Below, piece after piece: positions 1 through 7,322 of a DNA stretch of 10,406 nucleotides; position 1 is the first letter of the stretch, and every line of letters starts with the position of its first letter. Origin of the DNA: CAZOIA01 sp964579675 (lineage in GTDB: Bacteria > Planctomycetota > Phycisphaerae > UBA1845 > PWPN01); contig CAZOIA010000194.1 of assembly GCA_964579675.1 (NCBI GenBank), positions 1 through 10,406 on the forward strand. The letters are read 5' to 3'. The notes below the pieces were generated by a model. That model saw only the letters and a list, made by a program, of their open reading frames with translations, was not told the origin of the DNA and made no database searches. A program made the position numbers and the translations under genes.

Positions 1-64
1 CACGTTCCCACGTTCTCACGTTCCCACGTTCTCACGTTCCCACGTTCTCACGTTCTCACATTCC
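1..64. repeat. 8-bp tandem repeat, CACGTTCY, about 8 copies
   Basis: Seven perfect consecutive copies of CACGTTCC or CACGTTCT fill positions 1-56. A degenerate eighth copy (CACATTCC) follows at 57-64 and a decayed ninth (CACCTCCC) at 65-72. The last base alternates C/T for the first six units, giving a 16-bp higher-order period. The array touches the left edge, so its full length is unknown. It lies outside any gene I can support. It is a candidate for slipped-strand length variation. On the minus strand the C-ending units read GGAACGTG, which contains the GGAAC core of ECF-type -35 elements, but I see no further evidence of regulatory use. Confidence 0.9.
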
Positions 65-94
65 CACCTCCCCGCCCCTCACCCTGTATCCCCT

Positions 95-118
95 GCTTCG
101 GAGCGGTCACGCCGAAGC
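95..118. other. Inverted repeat in the leader, possible hairpin
   Basis: GCTTCGG (95-101) and CCGAAGC (112-118) are perfect 7-base complements around a 10-base loop. A second imperfect inverted repeat follows at 142-172 (CCGCTT at 145-150 against AAGCGG at 163-168, extended by a bulged GCGG/CCG arm). Neither is followed by a T-run, so a rho-independent terminator for a gene left of the window is only one possibility. An operator or mRNA leader structure is equally possible. Confidence 0.3.
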
Positions 119-189
119 CCGCCTGCACAGGCCCACGCCACCCGCCGCTTCCGGAGGGGTATAAGCGGGCGGCTCTCTGCCCGATTATG

Positions 190-217
190 GGAACCGCTGC
201 ACACGTGATAAAGTCAA
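190..217 (+). promoter_or_regulatory. Possible ECF-type promoter ahead of the sigma factor
   Basis: GGAAC at 190-194 matches the conserved -35 core recognised by many ECF sigma factors. GTCAA at 213-217 sits 18 bases downstream, where a GTC/TCTAA-like -10 is expected. The predicted transcript would start around 225 and reach the sigma factor start at 272. ECF genes commonly autoregulate through such a promoter. The match is short and unproven in this lineage. Confidence 0.3.
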
Positions 218-271
218 AGATTACGGAATCAGCGGGGGCGCATCAGGCCGGCCGGCCATGAGGACTATGAG

Positions 272-823
272 ATGAGCCATGACGCCAGGGACCTGTCCGC
301 CGCCTTGGCGGGAAATCGGGAAGCCTTCGCGCGGCTTTACGAGCGGCACGCGGGGGTTGTGCTGTCGCTGTGCCGACGCCGCTCGACCCTGGCCGAAGCC
401 GAGGACGCCATGCAGGAAACGTTTCTACGAGCATACCGGAGGCTGGATCAGCTCAAACGGCCCGAGGGGTTTCGATCCTGGCTGTATGCCATCGCGCGCC
501 GGGTCTGTTCCGAGCGGCAAAGGTCGAGCCAGCGGCGGCACCGCTATGAGGCCCAAGCGGCTGAGGACTGCGCCCGTCTCCCACCTGAAGTCGCCACCCC
601 CGCCCAGGCGGTCGATCAGGCCGAGCAACTGGACCGCCTGACCGCGGCCATGGACATACTGCCCGACAACGAACGTCTCGCCATTCACCTCTACTACATG
701 GACTCCGATTCTCCGAAGGCTGCATCAAGCGTGCTGGGGGTCTCCCGCAGCGGGTTCTACAAGCTGCTGGCCCGGGCACGGAAACATCTCGCCACTTCCA
801 TGCGTGAGGCTCAACCGACATGA
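272..823 (+). CDS. ECF-family RNA polymerase sigma factor
   Basis: This 183-residue protein has the size and two-domain layout of an extracytoplasmic-function sigma-70 factor, which directs RNA polymerase to a small regulon. Sigma region 2 spans about residues 16-84, with the typical ending AEDAMQETFLRAYRRL and then FRSWLYAIARRVCSER. A polar linker (85-120) follows. Region 4 spans about 122-173: LP-ERLAIHLYY, then a helix-turn-helix LGVSRSGFYKLLARARKHL that would contact the -35 element. The ATG at 272 is preceded by AGGA at 261-264 with 7-base spacing, and an earlier ATG at 258 runs straight into a stop. The stop codon overlaps the next gene's start as ATGA (820-823), so the two are translationally coupled, as sigma/anti-sigma pairs often are. 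Family assignment is secure. The regulon, and which ECF group it belongs to, cannot be read here. Confidence 0.93.
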   Translation: MSHDARDLSAALAGNREAFARLYERHAGVVLSLCRRRSTLAEAEDAMQETFLRAYRRLDQLKRPEGFRSWLYAIARRVCSERQRSSQRRHRYEAQAAEDCARLPPEVATPAQAVDQAEQLDRLTAAMDILPDNERLAIHLYYMDSDSPKAASSVLGVSRSGFYKLLARARKHLATSMREAQPT

Positions 824-3800
824 GCGATCAGGACAACATCCCGAGAGATTCGCAGGACACCGGCCCACCCCCGCGCGACGAACTCGACGCGCTGCTGCGG
901 GCCTGGCACCAGGAAAACGCCGACCGCGCCGCCGCCGGCCGCGAAAGGCTCACGCTCGCGCTCGCCCGGCAGGTGGACCCTGACGCGACGGAACCGCACA
1001 ACCCCGACGGTGTCGAAGCCGATGACGTGACCGCGGGAAAGACCCCGCCGGCTGGGGACGCCTTTCGGGATAACCCGAAAGCACGCCGCCGGCACATGAT
1101 CAGGAGCATTATCGTGAACCGCTACTCGCCCATCGCCGCGTGCCTCATCCTGCTGGCGGCATTGATTCCCCTGCTGATGCCCTCCGCCAGCCAGCCGACC
1201 TACGCCAGCGACATCATCATGGCCCCGGAAGGCGGCCGCCTCGACGCCCTCGATGCCGAGGGCAACGTGATCGGTCCCTGCCCGCTCAAGCACACCGACG
1301 TGGACGCGGAGGTCTCGGGCCGCTTTGTGCGCGTCACCCTGACCCAAAAGTACGAGAACCCCTACCCGGACAAGATCGAGGCCGTCTACACCTTCCCTAT
1401 GAGTCACCGGGCTGCGGTTGACCGGATGATGATGACCGTCGGCGATCGCGTCGTGGTGGGTGAGGTGCACGAGCGAACAATCGCCCGCGCGATCTACGAA
1501 GCGGCCCGCAAACGCGGTTACGTGGCCAGCCTGCTGGAACAGGAGCGGCCCAACATCTTCACCCAGTCCGTGGCGAACATCGAGCCCGGCGCGGAGATCG
1601 ACATCGAGATCAGCTACGTCGAGTTGCTCCAGAGCAAGGACGGCACGTTCAGCTTTGACTTCCCGATGGTCGTCGGCCCGCGATACATTCCCGGTTCGCA
1701 GCGGACCGGCCCGGGCAAGGTTCCGGCAGGCTTGACCGGGCGTCGCGGTGTCATCCTCCTTGGTCCGGCCAAGCTGGCTCTCGGCGAGGAGGGCGACGTG
1801 GGCAAGCTCGGCACGCTCCAGACCGGCAAGCTCCAGGCACTGATCCATGCCGCGGTACCGGTAACGCGACCCGACGCCAAGTGGTGGCAGAGCACCGCTG
1901 AGCCGGCCGACGGCACGGAAACGGAGGTACCCGCCGCGGGTTCCGGCGAGCCCGGCGACTCCAGCGAGCCGGCCCGTCCCCGGGCCGGTTCAGACAACTC
2001 CAGCGAGCCGGCCCGTCCCCAGCATGGTTCAGGCGACTCCAGCGAGCCGGCCCGTCCCCGGGCCGGTTCCCCACCGGCTGGCGGAGTGCCCCTGCTCTGG
2101 TACAAGTTCGAGGCCACCTACTGCAACGGCTCCAAGGAATTCGGCGAACTGTACACCAACGGCACCGGGCAACTGAACGGCCGATGGTTCCACACCGACC
2201 CGAGCGTCATCAAGGACATGGGCACCGGCTTCTCGCCCGATACCACCCAGGTCCCCGACGCGAGCCGGATCACCCCCGAGCCGGTCAAGCCCGGCAAGCG
2301 GGCCGGCCACGACATCTCCATTGAGGTCACGATCGACACCGGCGGACCGGGGATCGTCGATCTGAAATCCACCCTCCACGAGATCGTGCGGGTGGACGAG
2401 GCAAAGCGCGACGACGGGCTGGCGCGAAAGGCGACCGTCGCCCTCAAGAAGGAGGTGGAAATCCCCAACCGCGACTTCGTGCTCACCTGGCGGCAAACCG
2501 CCGACACCATCGAGGAAGCCACCTTCACCCACACGGGCGAGATGGGCAACTTCTTCACGCTCATTCTTGAGCCGCCCGAGCGCGTCGAAGACGCTCAGGC
2601 CGTCCCGCGCGAGTTGGTCTTCGTGCTGGACGTCTCGGGCTCGATGAGCGGGTTCCCGATCGAGAAGGCCAAGGAGGTCATGGCCAAGGCCATCGACGCG
2701 CTGCGTCCGCAGGATACGTTCAACCTGGTCACCTTCTCCGGCCACACGAGCATCCTGTGGGGCAAGCCCCGGCCGTTCACCCAAGCCAATCGAAAAGAGG
2801 CTCAACAATTCCTCGCCAGCCGAAAGGGCGGCGGCGGAACCGAGATGATGAAGGCCATCGATGCCGCCCTGGTGCAGACGAAGCCGGGCGGCAAACCCAA
2901 ACCGCTCACGCCGGACGAACTGGCGAACCTGCCGGCTGATGGCAGAGAAGTGGTGGTCCGATTCAGCCTTGACCGACTCCTCCGAATGCGCTGCCTGAAT
3001 TGCTTCGGCATCCAGTTGTCCGATGATCTCAGGATTCTGGTCGTTGGCGACGTCGCCGGCATCGCATCGCAGGACGCGGAAGAGGCCATCATCACCGGCC
3101 GGTGGGTAACCGAAGACGGCCGCCGCGTGTTCAAGTTGGATCACTGGGAGGCAGCTGGTCAGGAGCCGGGCCGTCCCGTCCGCATCGTCTGCTTCATGAC
3201 CGACGGGTACGTCGGCAACGACATGGCCATCATCGACGCGATCAAGCGCAACGCCCACACCACCCGGGTGTTCAGCTTCGGCATCGGCAACAGCGTCAAC
3301 CGCTACCTGCTGGACGGCATGGCCCGGGCGGGCCGGGGCGAGGTCGAGTACGTTCTACTCAAGGACAACGCCGACGAAAAGGCCGAACGCTTCGCCCGGC
3401 GCATCCAGACCCCCGTGCTGACCGATATCGAACTCGAATTCAGCAAGAACCTGAAAGTCACCGACCGGATCCCCAAGCAGCTCCCGGACCTGTTCGACAT
3501 CAAGCCGCTGATCCTGCACGGGCAGTATACGACCCCCGGCAAGGGTACGCTGACGATCCGGGGCAACACCGGCTCCGGGCGCTACGAGCGCAGGCTCGAA
3601 CTGGAATTACCCGAGTCCCAGCCCGAGCATGACACGATCGCCACGCTGTGGGCGCGGGCCCAGGTCAGGGAGTTGATGGAGCAGAACCTGACCGGGGTCC
3701 AGCAGGGCACGCTCTCGGAGGAGTTGAAGCAGGAGATCATCCGGATCGGCGAGCGGTTCAGCATTATGACGCAGTTCACCAGTTTCGTGGCGGTCGAGAA

Positions 3801-5262
3801 GGCCCGGGTCACGATCAGCGGTGAGCCGCGGCTGGTAGCGGTGCCCATCGAGATGCCCGAAGGCGTCAGCTACGAGGGCGTGTTCGGCAAGGTGAGCGAC
3901 GCAGCCGAGCTCTTCGCCTCCGACGACGCGGACGCCCTGTACGCCGAACTGGCGGCCGGGACCAGGGAAGTCGAGACCGTAAAGACTCAGACCGGCCTCG
4001 CACGGCCCGATGCGGATGAAACGAAGGAAACGACCACCTGGGGCCGCGGCGACGTGGCAGGTCGCCCTGTGGCTGAGGAGTCGCAGGCGCTCGAGATCAA
4101 ACCGGAGGCGGCCGTTTCTCGGGAGACTCTGGAGGAGTCCCGCTCCCGGGCCAAGGGGGAGTCCGCGAGCAAATGGGGCCGCATCACGGCCCAGGCAGGC
4201 GATTCCGGGTTGCAGAGCCGGTATCGGTATGACCGCTCTCGCCGCAGCGGCTACGGGGGCGGGATGGGCGGAATGGGCGGCGGCATGGGCACCGGCATGA
4301 TGGGGGGGATGGGGGGCGGCGGTTACGGCGGTGGCGGCTACGGGGGTGGCGGCTACAGCTATGGCGGTTACGGCGGTGGCCGCGCCGGTCGGGTCGTCGG
4401 CATGGGCGCCGGTTACGCCCGCTACAAAGCCATCACAAACGGTGATTTCGAGGGCGACGGTGATGTTGACCTCGGCGACTTCGCGGTAACGGGCAGGGTC
4501 AACGTGAATGCCTACGACCCGGGATCCGCCGCTTTCTCCTACTCCTGGTTTCAGTCGGAGGCAGCGCCCGCGGCATTACCCCATGGGGCCGCAAGCGCGG
4601 CGTGGGGGTTTGGCCCGCACGATGGGAGCCCGGCGGCGGCGACACGACCCGCCGACGCCGACGGAAGGGAACGGTTGCTCCGCCAGTTCGAGCAGCGCGC
4701 AGGGTCGGGGAAGGCCCACAGAAGGTTGGGCTGGCCGCGGACAGCCTTCCTCCGGGAGCGGACGGCACTTGCCATCGCCAGGCTCGTGGCCGACGGCAAA
4801 ATCGACCAGGCCCGCAAGATCGCCGACGCCCTGGTCAAGTTCGACGGCGAGTTCAAGATCGGCGTGCAGATACGCGACATCCTCGCCGACGAGTCGCTCG
4901 ATCCGAAAGAATGCGACAGGCGAATTGCCGAGCTTGCCGACCAGGCCAAGAAGCTGATCGAAGCGGACATCCGCCAGGCCAGGCTCCGGCATCGGCTCGA
5001 TCCGCGGCTCAACCAGTTGATCAGCGACAAGGAGGCTGAGCCGGCCAAACTGGGCGTCACCGTCACCGATGGCGGCATTCGAGTAACCGTGCTCACCTCG
5101 AAGATCGACGACGCGGTGCTCAAGGCCCTCCGCCAAGCCGGCCTGACCATCGAGTCAACGGCGAAATCCATGAACCTCGTCGTCGGCGTCGCCCCCCGCG
5201 ACAAGCTGGCGGACGTCGCCCTGCTGGACGGTATCCGCATAGTCGCGCCGACGTCCCTGTAG
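820..5262 (+). CDS. Membrane-anchored VIT/VWA-domain protein, probable anti-sigma receptor
   Basis: This 1480-residue protein is coupled to the ECF sigma gene by an ATGA overlap. Residues 1-92 are hydrophilic and presumably cytoplasmic; 103-120 form one membrane span (SPIAACLILLAALIPLLM); the rest would be extracytoplasmic. A VIT domain covers about 150-270 (FVRVTLTQKYENPYPDKIEAVYTFP, later NIEPGAEIDIEISYVELL). A Pro/Ser/Glu linker with three 13-residue repeats lies at 381-419. A VWA domain starts near 595, with metal-site motif D604-V-S606-G-S608, T674 in GGGTEM and D795 in FMTDG, split by an insertion of roughly 100 residues. A Gly-rich tract (1144-1187), a calcium-loop-like motif (1209-1220), a helical region and a C-terminal alpha/beta domain follow. 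VIT plus VWA is the inter-alpha-trypsin-inhibitor heavy-chain architecture, where VWA binds ligands through a metal ion. The anti-sigma role is inferred from gene order and topology. The reading frame is intact throughout. Confidence 0.9.
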   Translation: MSDQDNIPRDSQDTGPPPRDELDALLRAWHQENADRAAAGRERLTLALARQVDPDATEPHNPDGVEADDVTAGKTPPAGDAFRDNPKARRRHMIRSIIVNRYSPIAACLILLAALIPLLMPSASQPTYASDIIMAPEGGRLDALDAEGNVIGPCPLKHTDVDAEVSGRFVRVTLTQKYENPYPDKIEAVYTFPMSHRAAVDRMMMTVGDRVVVGEVHERTIARAIYEAARKRGYVASLLEQERPNIFTQSVANIEPGAEIDIEISYVELLQSKDGTFSFDFPMVVGPRYIPGSQRTGPGKVPAGLTGRRGVILLGPAKLALGEEGDVGKLGTLQTGKLQALIHAAVPVTRPDAKWWQSTAEPADGTETEVPAAGSGEPGDSSEPARPRAGSDNSSEPARPQHGSGDSSEPARPRAGSPPAGGVPLLWYKFEATYCNGSKEFGELYTNGTGQLNGRWFHTDPSVIKDMGTGFSPDTTQVPDASRITPEPVKPGKRAGHDISIEVTIDTGGPGIVDLKSTLHEIVRVDEAKRDDGLARKATVALKKEVEIPNRDFVLTWRQTADTIEEATFTHTGEMGNFFTLILEPPERVEDAQAVPRELVFVLDVSGSMSGFPIEKAKEVMAKAIDALRPQDTFNLVTFSGHTSILWGKPRPFTQANRKEAQQFLASRKGGGGTEMMKAIDAALVQTKPGGKPKPLTPDELANLPADGREVVVRFSLDRLLRMRCLNCFGIQLSDDLRILVVGDVAGIASQDAEEAIITGRWVTEDGRRVFKLDHWEAAGQEPGRPVRIVCFMTDGYVGNDMAIIDAIKRNAHTTRVFSFGIGNSVNRYLLDGMARAGRGEVEYVLLKDNADEKAERFARRIQTPVLTDIELEFSKNLKVTDRIPKQLPDLFDIKPLILHGQYTTPGKGTLTIRGNTGSGRYERRLELELPESQPEHDTIATLWARAQVRELMEQNLTGVQQGTLSEELKQEIIRIGERFSIMTQFTSFVAVEKARVTISGEPRLVAVPIEMPEGVSYEGVFGKVSDAAELFASDDADALYAELAAGTREVETVKTQTGLARPDADETKETTTWGRGDVAGRPVAEESQALEIKPEAAVSRETLEESRSRAKGESASKWGRITAQAGDSGLQSRYRYDRSRRSGYGGGMGGMGGGMGTGMMGGMGGGGYGGGGYGGGGYSYGGYGGGRAGRVVGMGAGYARYKAITNGDFEGDGDVDLGDFAVTGRVNVNAYDPGSAAFSYSWFQSEAAPAALPHGAASAAWGFGPHDGSPAAATRPADADGRERLLRQFEQRAGSGKAHRRLGWPRTAFLRERTALAIARLVADGKIDQARKIADALVKFDGEFKIGVQIRDILADESLDPKECDRRIAELADQAKKLIEADIRQARLRHRLDPRLNQLISDKEAEPAKLGVTVTDGGIRVTVLTSKIDDAVLKALRQAGLTIESTAKSMNLVVGVAPRDKLADVALLDGIRIVAPTSL
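1960..2076 (+). repeat. Three 39-bp in-frame tandem repeats (13-residue unit)
   Basis: Units at 1960-1998, 1999-2037 and 2038-2076 each encode a 13-residue segment beginning SSEPARP (for example SSEPARPRAGSDN). Units 1 and 3 agree over about their first 31 bases, while unit 2 differs at the QH/RA pair. The repeat lies in the disordered linker between VIT and VWA domains. Because the unit is a multiple of three, copy-number change would lengthen or shorten the linker without breaking the frame. Confidence 0.9.
4249..4380 (+). repeat. Gly-rich low-complexity tract
   Basis: Residues 1144-1187 of the VIT/VWA protein are almost entirely glycine with interspersed Met, then Tyr: GMGG-type units first, then GGGGYGGGGY-type units. 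It is a flexible or self-associating extracytoplasmic linker inside the coding frame. It precedes a single calcium-loop-like motif. Confidence 0.9.
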
Positions 5263-5279
5263 GGGACAAGCCACGTCCG

Positions 5280-5352
5280 AGTATGCGTTGAGCAGGTATC
5301 GGCGCCCCCACGACCCGTCCGCGCCGGGGGGGCGGAGGCCCTGGCGCATACT
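5280..5352. terminator. Nested inverted repeat between the VIT/VWA and kinase genes
   Basis: The outer arms AGTATGCG (5280-5287) and CGCATACT (5345-5352) are perfect 8-base complements. Inside them CAGG (5293-5296) can pair with CCTG (5340-5343), and CGCCCCC (5303-5309) with GGGGGCG (5328-5334) around an 18-base loop. The combined stem begins 18 bases after the stop of the VIT/VWA gene, so a transcription terminator or RNA-stabilising 3' structure is the simplest reading. There is no T-run after it, so a classical rho-independent terminator is not shown. Confidence 0.4.
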
Positions 5353-5432
5353 TGCGGCTGCCCCCGGCTGCCCCTAAGATGCTTCGTGCCACTTCAAGTC
5401 CCGGCTCGCCAGGGAGGCAGCGATACCTGGAT

Positions 5433-7322
5433 ATGGAACTGCTCAACGCGAGATCAACACGCCAAGCAGATTCGCCTGACGGGCCAGTCATGCCGGCGTG
5501 CCGTCAGCCCAAGGCCGCCGTGAACCACGAAAAGCACACCTGGCTCGTGCGCTCGATTGGATGCTGGAAATGGCGGATCCGCCCGGATTGGGTGCATCTC
5601 TTCGATGCCGGCGACTCCCCCGACTGGCTTGCCTTGAGGGACGACCCGCGGGCCACGCTGGTCAAGGCCAACGAGGGGCGGGAGATCTGGCGGGTGCAGT
5701 TCGGTACGCAGGTGGTGTTCGTCAAAATCTGCCGACCCGCCCGTCGGGGGGGACGGTGGCGGCGACTGCTGCTCGGGACAGATGCGGCCCGCGAGCGGCG
5801 GACCGCGGAATACGCGGCCGGGCACGGAATCAACACGGTGTCACCGCTGGCATCGGCCGAAGCGCCCATTAACGGGCGAGACCCCGACAGCATCCTTGTC
5901 ACTGCCGGCTTGCCGCACGCCCGGCCGCTTAGCGAGTTCTGGTCCGAGCTCGACAACGCCTCACCACGGACGCGAGGGATAAAGAACCAGGTCATCGACG
6001 CCGTGGCGAGGCTGATTGCCCACGCCCACCAGAATGGCTTGGGCCATTCCGATCTCCACGCGGGCAACGTTCTCATCGAGCCGGGTCCCGAGGGCGGGTA
6101 CCGGGCGGTGTTCGTCGACCTTCACAACATTCGCACCGGCCGGGCGGTCACCGATCGCGAGGTCACTCAAAACCTGGCCCAGTTCAACCAATGGTTCCGG
6201 GTCCGTGGCCTGCTGACGGACCGGGTCCGGTTCCTCCATCGCTACCTTCACTGGCGCGACGCGGTTGCTACCGACAGTGCTCACGCCCGCCGACTGGGCG
6301 TGGGTCGTCGCGAACTCCTGCGTCTGGTCGGACGTGCCGCCCTCGGCCACGCCGAGGCCCTGTACGCCAAGCGCGATCGCCGGGCCATGGGCACCGGCCG
6401 GTACTTCGCGAAGCTGAAACTCAGCCACGGCTGGCGAGCCCACGTATTCCTCTCCTCCAAGCACCGCGTGCCCGGCTCGCGGGCATCCGAGATGACCTTC
6501 ACCACGGGCCAATGGAAGCAATGGCTCCGGCGGCCGCTGGACAGGATCAACGCGACGGATCGGCGGTACGTGATCAAGGACTCGGCCACGGCGATGATTT
6601 GCCGGGCCCGATTGGCTCTCGAAACCGGCGGGCCGCTCGAGGTGGTGTGCAAACGGAGCACCCCCGGCCGGTTCTGGAGGCGGATCCAGAACTCCTTCCG
6701 GTCCTCGCGTGCGATGCTGACCTGGAAGCGTGGCAATGCCTTATTGAACCGGTGGATCCCAACCGCCCGGCCCCTGGCGGTGTTGGAAAGGCGCCGGTTC
6801 AGATTCCTGCTCGACAGTCTCATCATCACCGAGTATGTCGAGCACGCACGGGACCTCGATACGGTGTTGACCGTGCAGATGCGCGAGATGCCCGGCCAGC
6901 GCCAACGATGGCTCAAAGCGTGCATCATCGAATCGCTGGCATCCATCCTCCGGCGGCTGGACGACTGCGGCTTCGTCCATCGAGACCTGAAGGCCCCCAA
7001 CATCATCGTGCAGTGGGATCCGGAGTCTCCCGAGCCGCCGCGCGCGACCCTCGTCGATCTGGACGGGGTCCGGCAATCGCGACGGGCCGGCCGCCCGGCC
7101 CGGATGCGCGCGATCACGAGACTCAACGTCAGTCTCGACCATTGCCGCCGGGTCACGTTGACGGACCGCGTCCGGTTCCTCAAGCGATATCTCGACCGGC
7201 CCGGGTGGCCGGCTGAACAGTGGAAGCCGATCTGGCGGACCCTTGCCGCTCAGTCCCAACGGAAACGGGAGCAGCGAGTGCGGCACCAGGAAGAGATGCT
7301 CGCGAAATACGGGCGATTCTGA
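5433..7322 (+). CDS. Tandem two-domain lipopolysaccharide kinase-like protein (Kdo/WaaP/InaA superfamily)
   Basis: This protein of about 629 residues contains two protein-kinase-like folds of the type that phosphorylates sugars of the lipopolysaccharide core. Domain 1: candidate ATP-binding Lys98 (VVFVKI), helix-C Glu126, catalytic loop GHSDLHAGNVLI with Asp207, and metal-binding Asp229 in FVDLHNI. Domain 2: Lys407 (LEVVCKRS), catalytic loop FVHRDLKAPNIIV with Asp518, and Asp542 in LVDLDGV. The helix-C Glu is not evident in domain 2, which has the GIPTPRPLA-like run seen in InaA relatives (WIPTARPLAVLERR). Both domains end in LTDRVRFL-RYL, evidence of internal duplication. No membrane span is seen, so it is probably cytoplasmic or peripheral. 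I chose ATG 5433 because GGAGG lies at 5413-5417. An in-frame TTG at 5352 and ATG at 5379 have no ribosome site, and GTG 5520 is also possible. The substrate is unknown. Confidence 0.85.
   Translation: MELLNARSTRQADSPDGPVMPACRQPKAAVNHEKHTWLVRSIGCWKWRIRPDWVHLFDAGDSPDWLALRDDPRATLVKANEGREIWRVQFGTQVVFVKICRPARRGGRWRRLLLGTDAARERRTAEYAAGHGINTVSPLASAEAPINGRDPDSILVTAGLPHARPLSEFWSELDNASPRTRGIKNQVIDAVARLIAHAHQNGLGHSDLHAGNVLIEPGPEGGYRAVFVDLHNIRTGRAVTDREVTQNLAQFNQWFRVRGLLTDRVRFLHRYLHWRDAVATDSAHARRLGVGRRELLRLVGRAALGHAEALYAKRDRRAMGTGRYFAKLKLSHGWRAHVFLSSKHRVPGSRASEMTFTTGQWKQWLRRPLDRINATDRRYVIKDSATAMICRARLALETGGPLEVVCKRSTPGRFWRRIQNSFRSSRAMLTWKRGNALLNRWIPTARPLAVLERRRFRFLLDSLIITEYVEHARDLDTVLTVQMREMPGQRQRWLKACIIESLASILRRLDDCGFVHRDLKAPNIIVQWDPESPEPPRATLVDLDGVRQSRRAGRPARMRAITRLNVSLDHCRRVTLTDRVRFLKRYLDRPGWPAEQWKPIWRTLAAQSQRKREQRVRHQEEMLAKYGRF

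Noticed and set aside
1..72. CRISPR array
   Set aside because: The repeats are 8 bp and directly adjacent with no spacers, so this is a simple tandem repeat.
811..1848. Long open frame of 345 codons on the minus strand
   Set aside because: It lies wholly opposite the VIT/VWA gene, whose plus-strand frame gives recognisable VIT sequence. Long antisense frames are expected in GC-rich coding DNA, and the peptide shows no recognisable domain.
2029..3258. Open frame of 409 codons on the minus strand
   Set aside because: It is antisense to the linker, VWA domain and insertion of the VIT/VWA protein. Its His/Asp/Gly/Val-rich composition is typical of a shadow frame.
4500..4760. Possible frameshift in the VIT/VWA gene after the calcium loop
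   Set aside because: Composition becomes Ala/Pro/Gly-rich here, but the same frame continues into clearly structured helical sequence and a plausible C-terminal domain, so the gene is treated as intact.
5352..5432. Upstream TTG (5352) or ATG (5379) start for the kinase
   Set aside because: Neither has a ribosome-binding site, the TTG falls inside the nested inverted repeat, and the extra residues look non-conserved. ATG 5433 has GGAGG upstream, although GTG 5520 remains possible.
6191..7216. Open frame of 341 codons on the plus strand, overlapping the kinase
   Set aside because: It is out of frame with the two kinase catalytic motifs and is Pro/Arg/Ala-rich without domain features, so it is a shadow.
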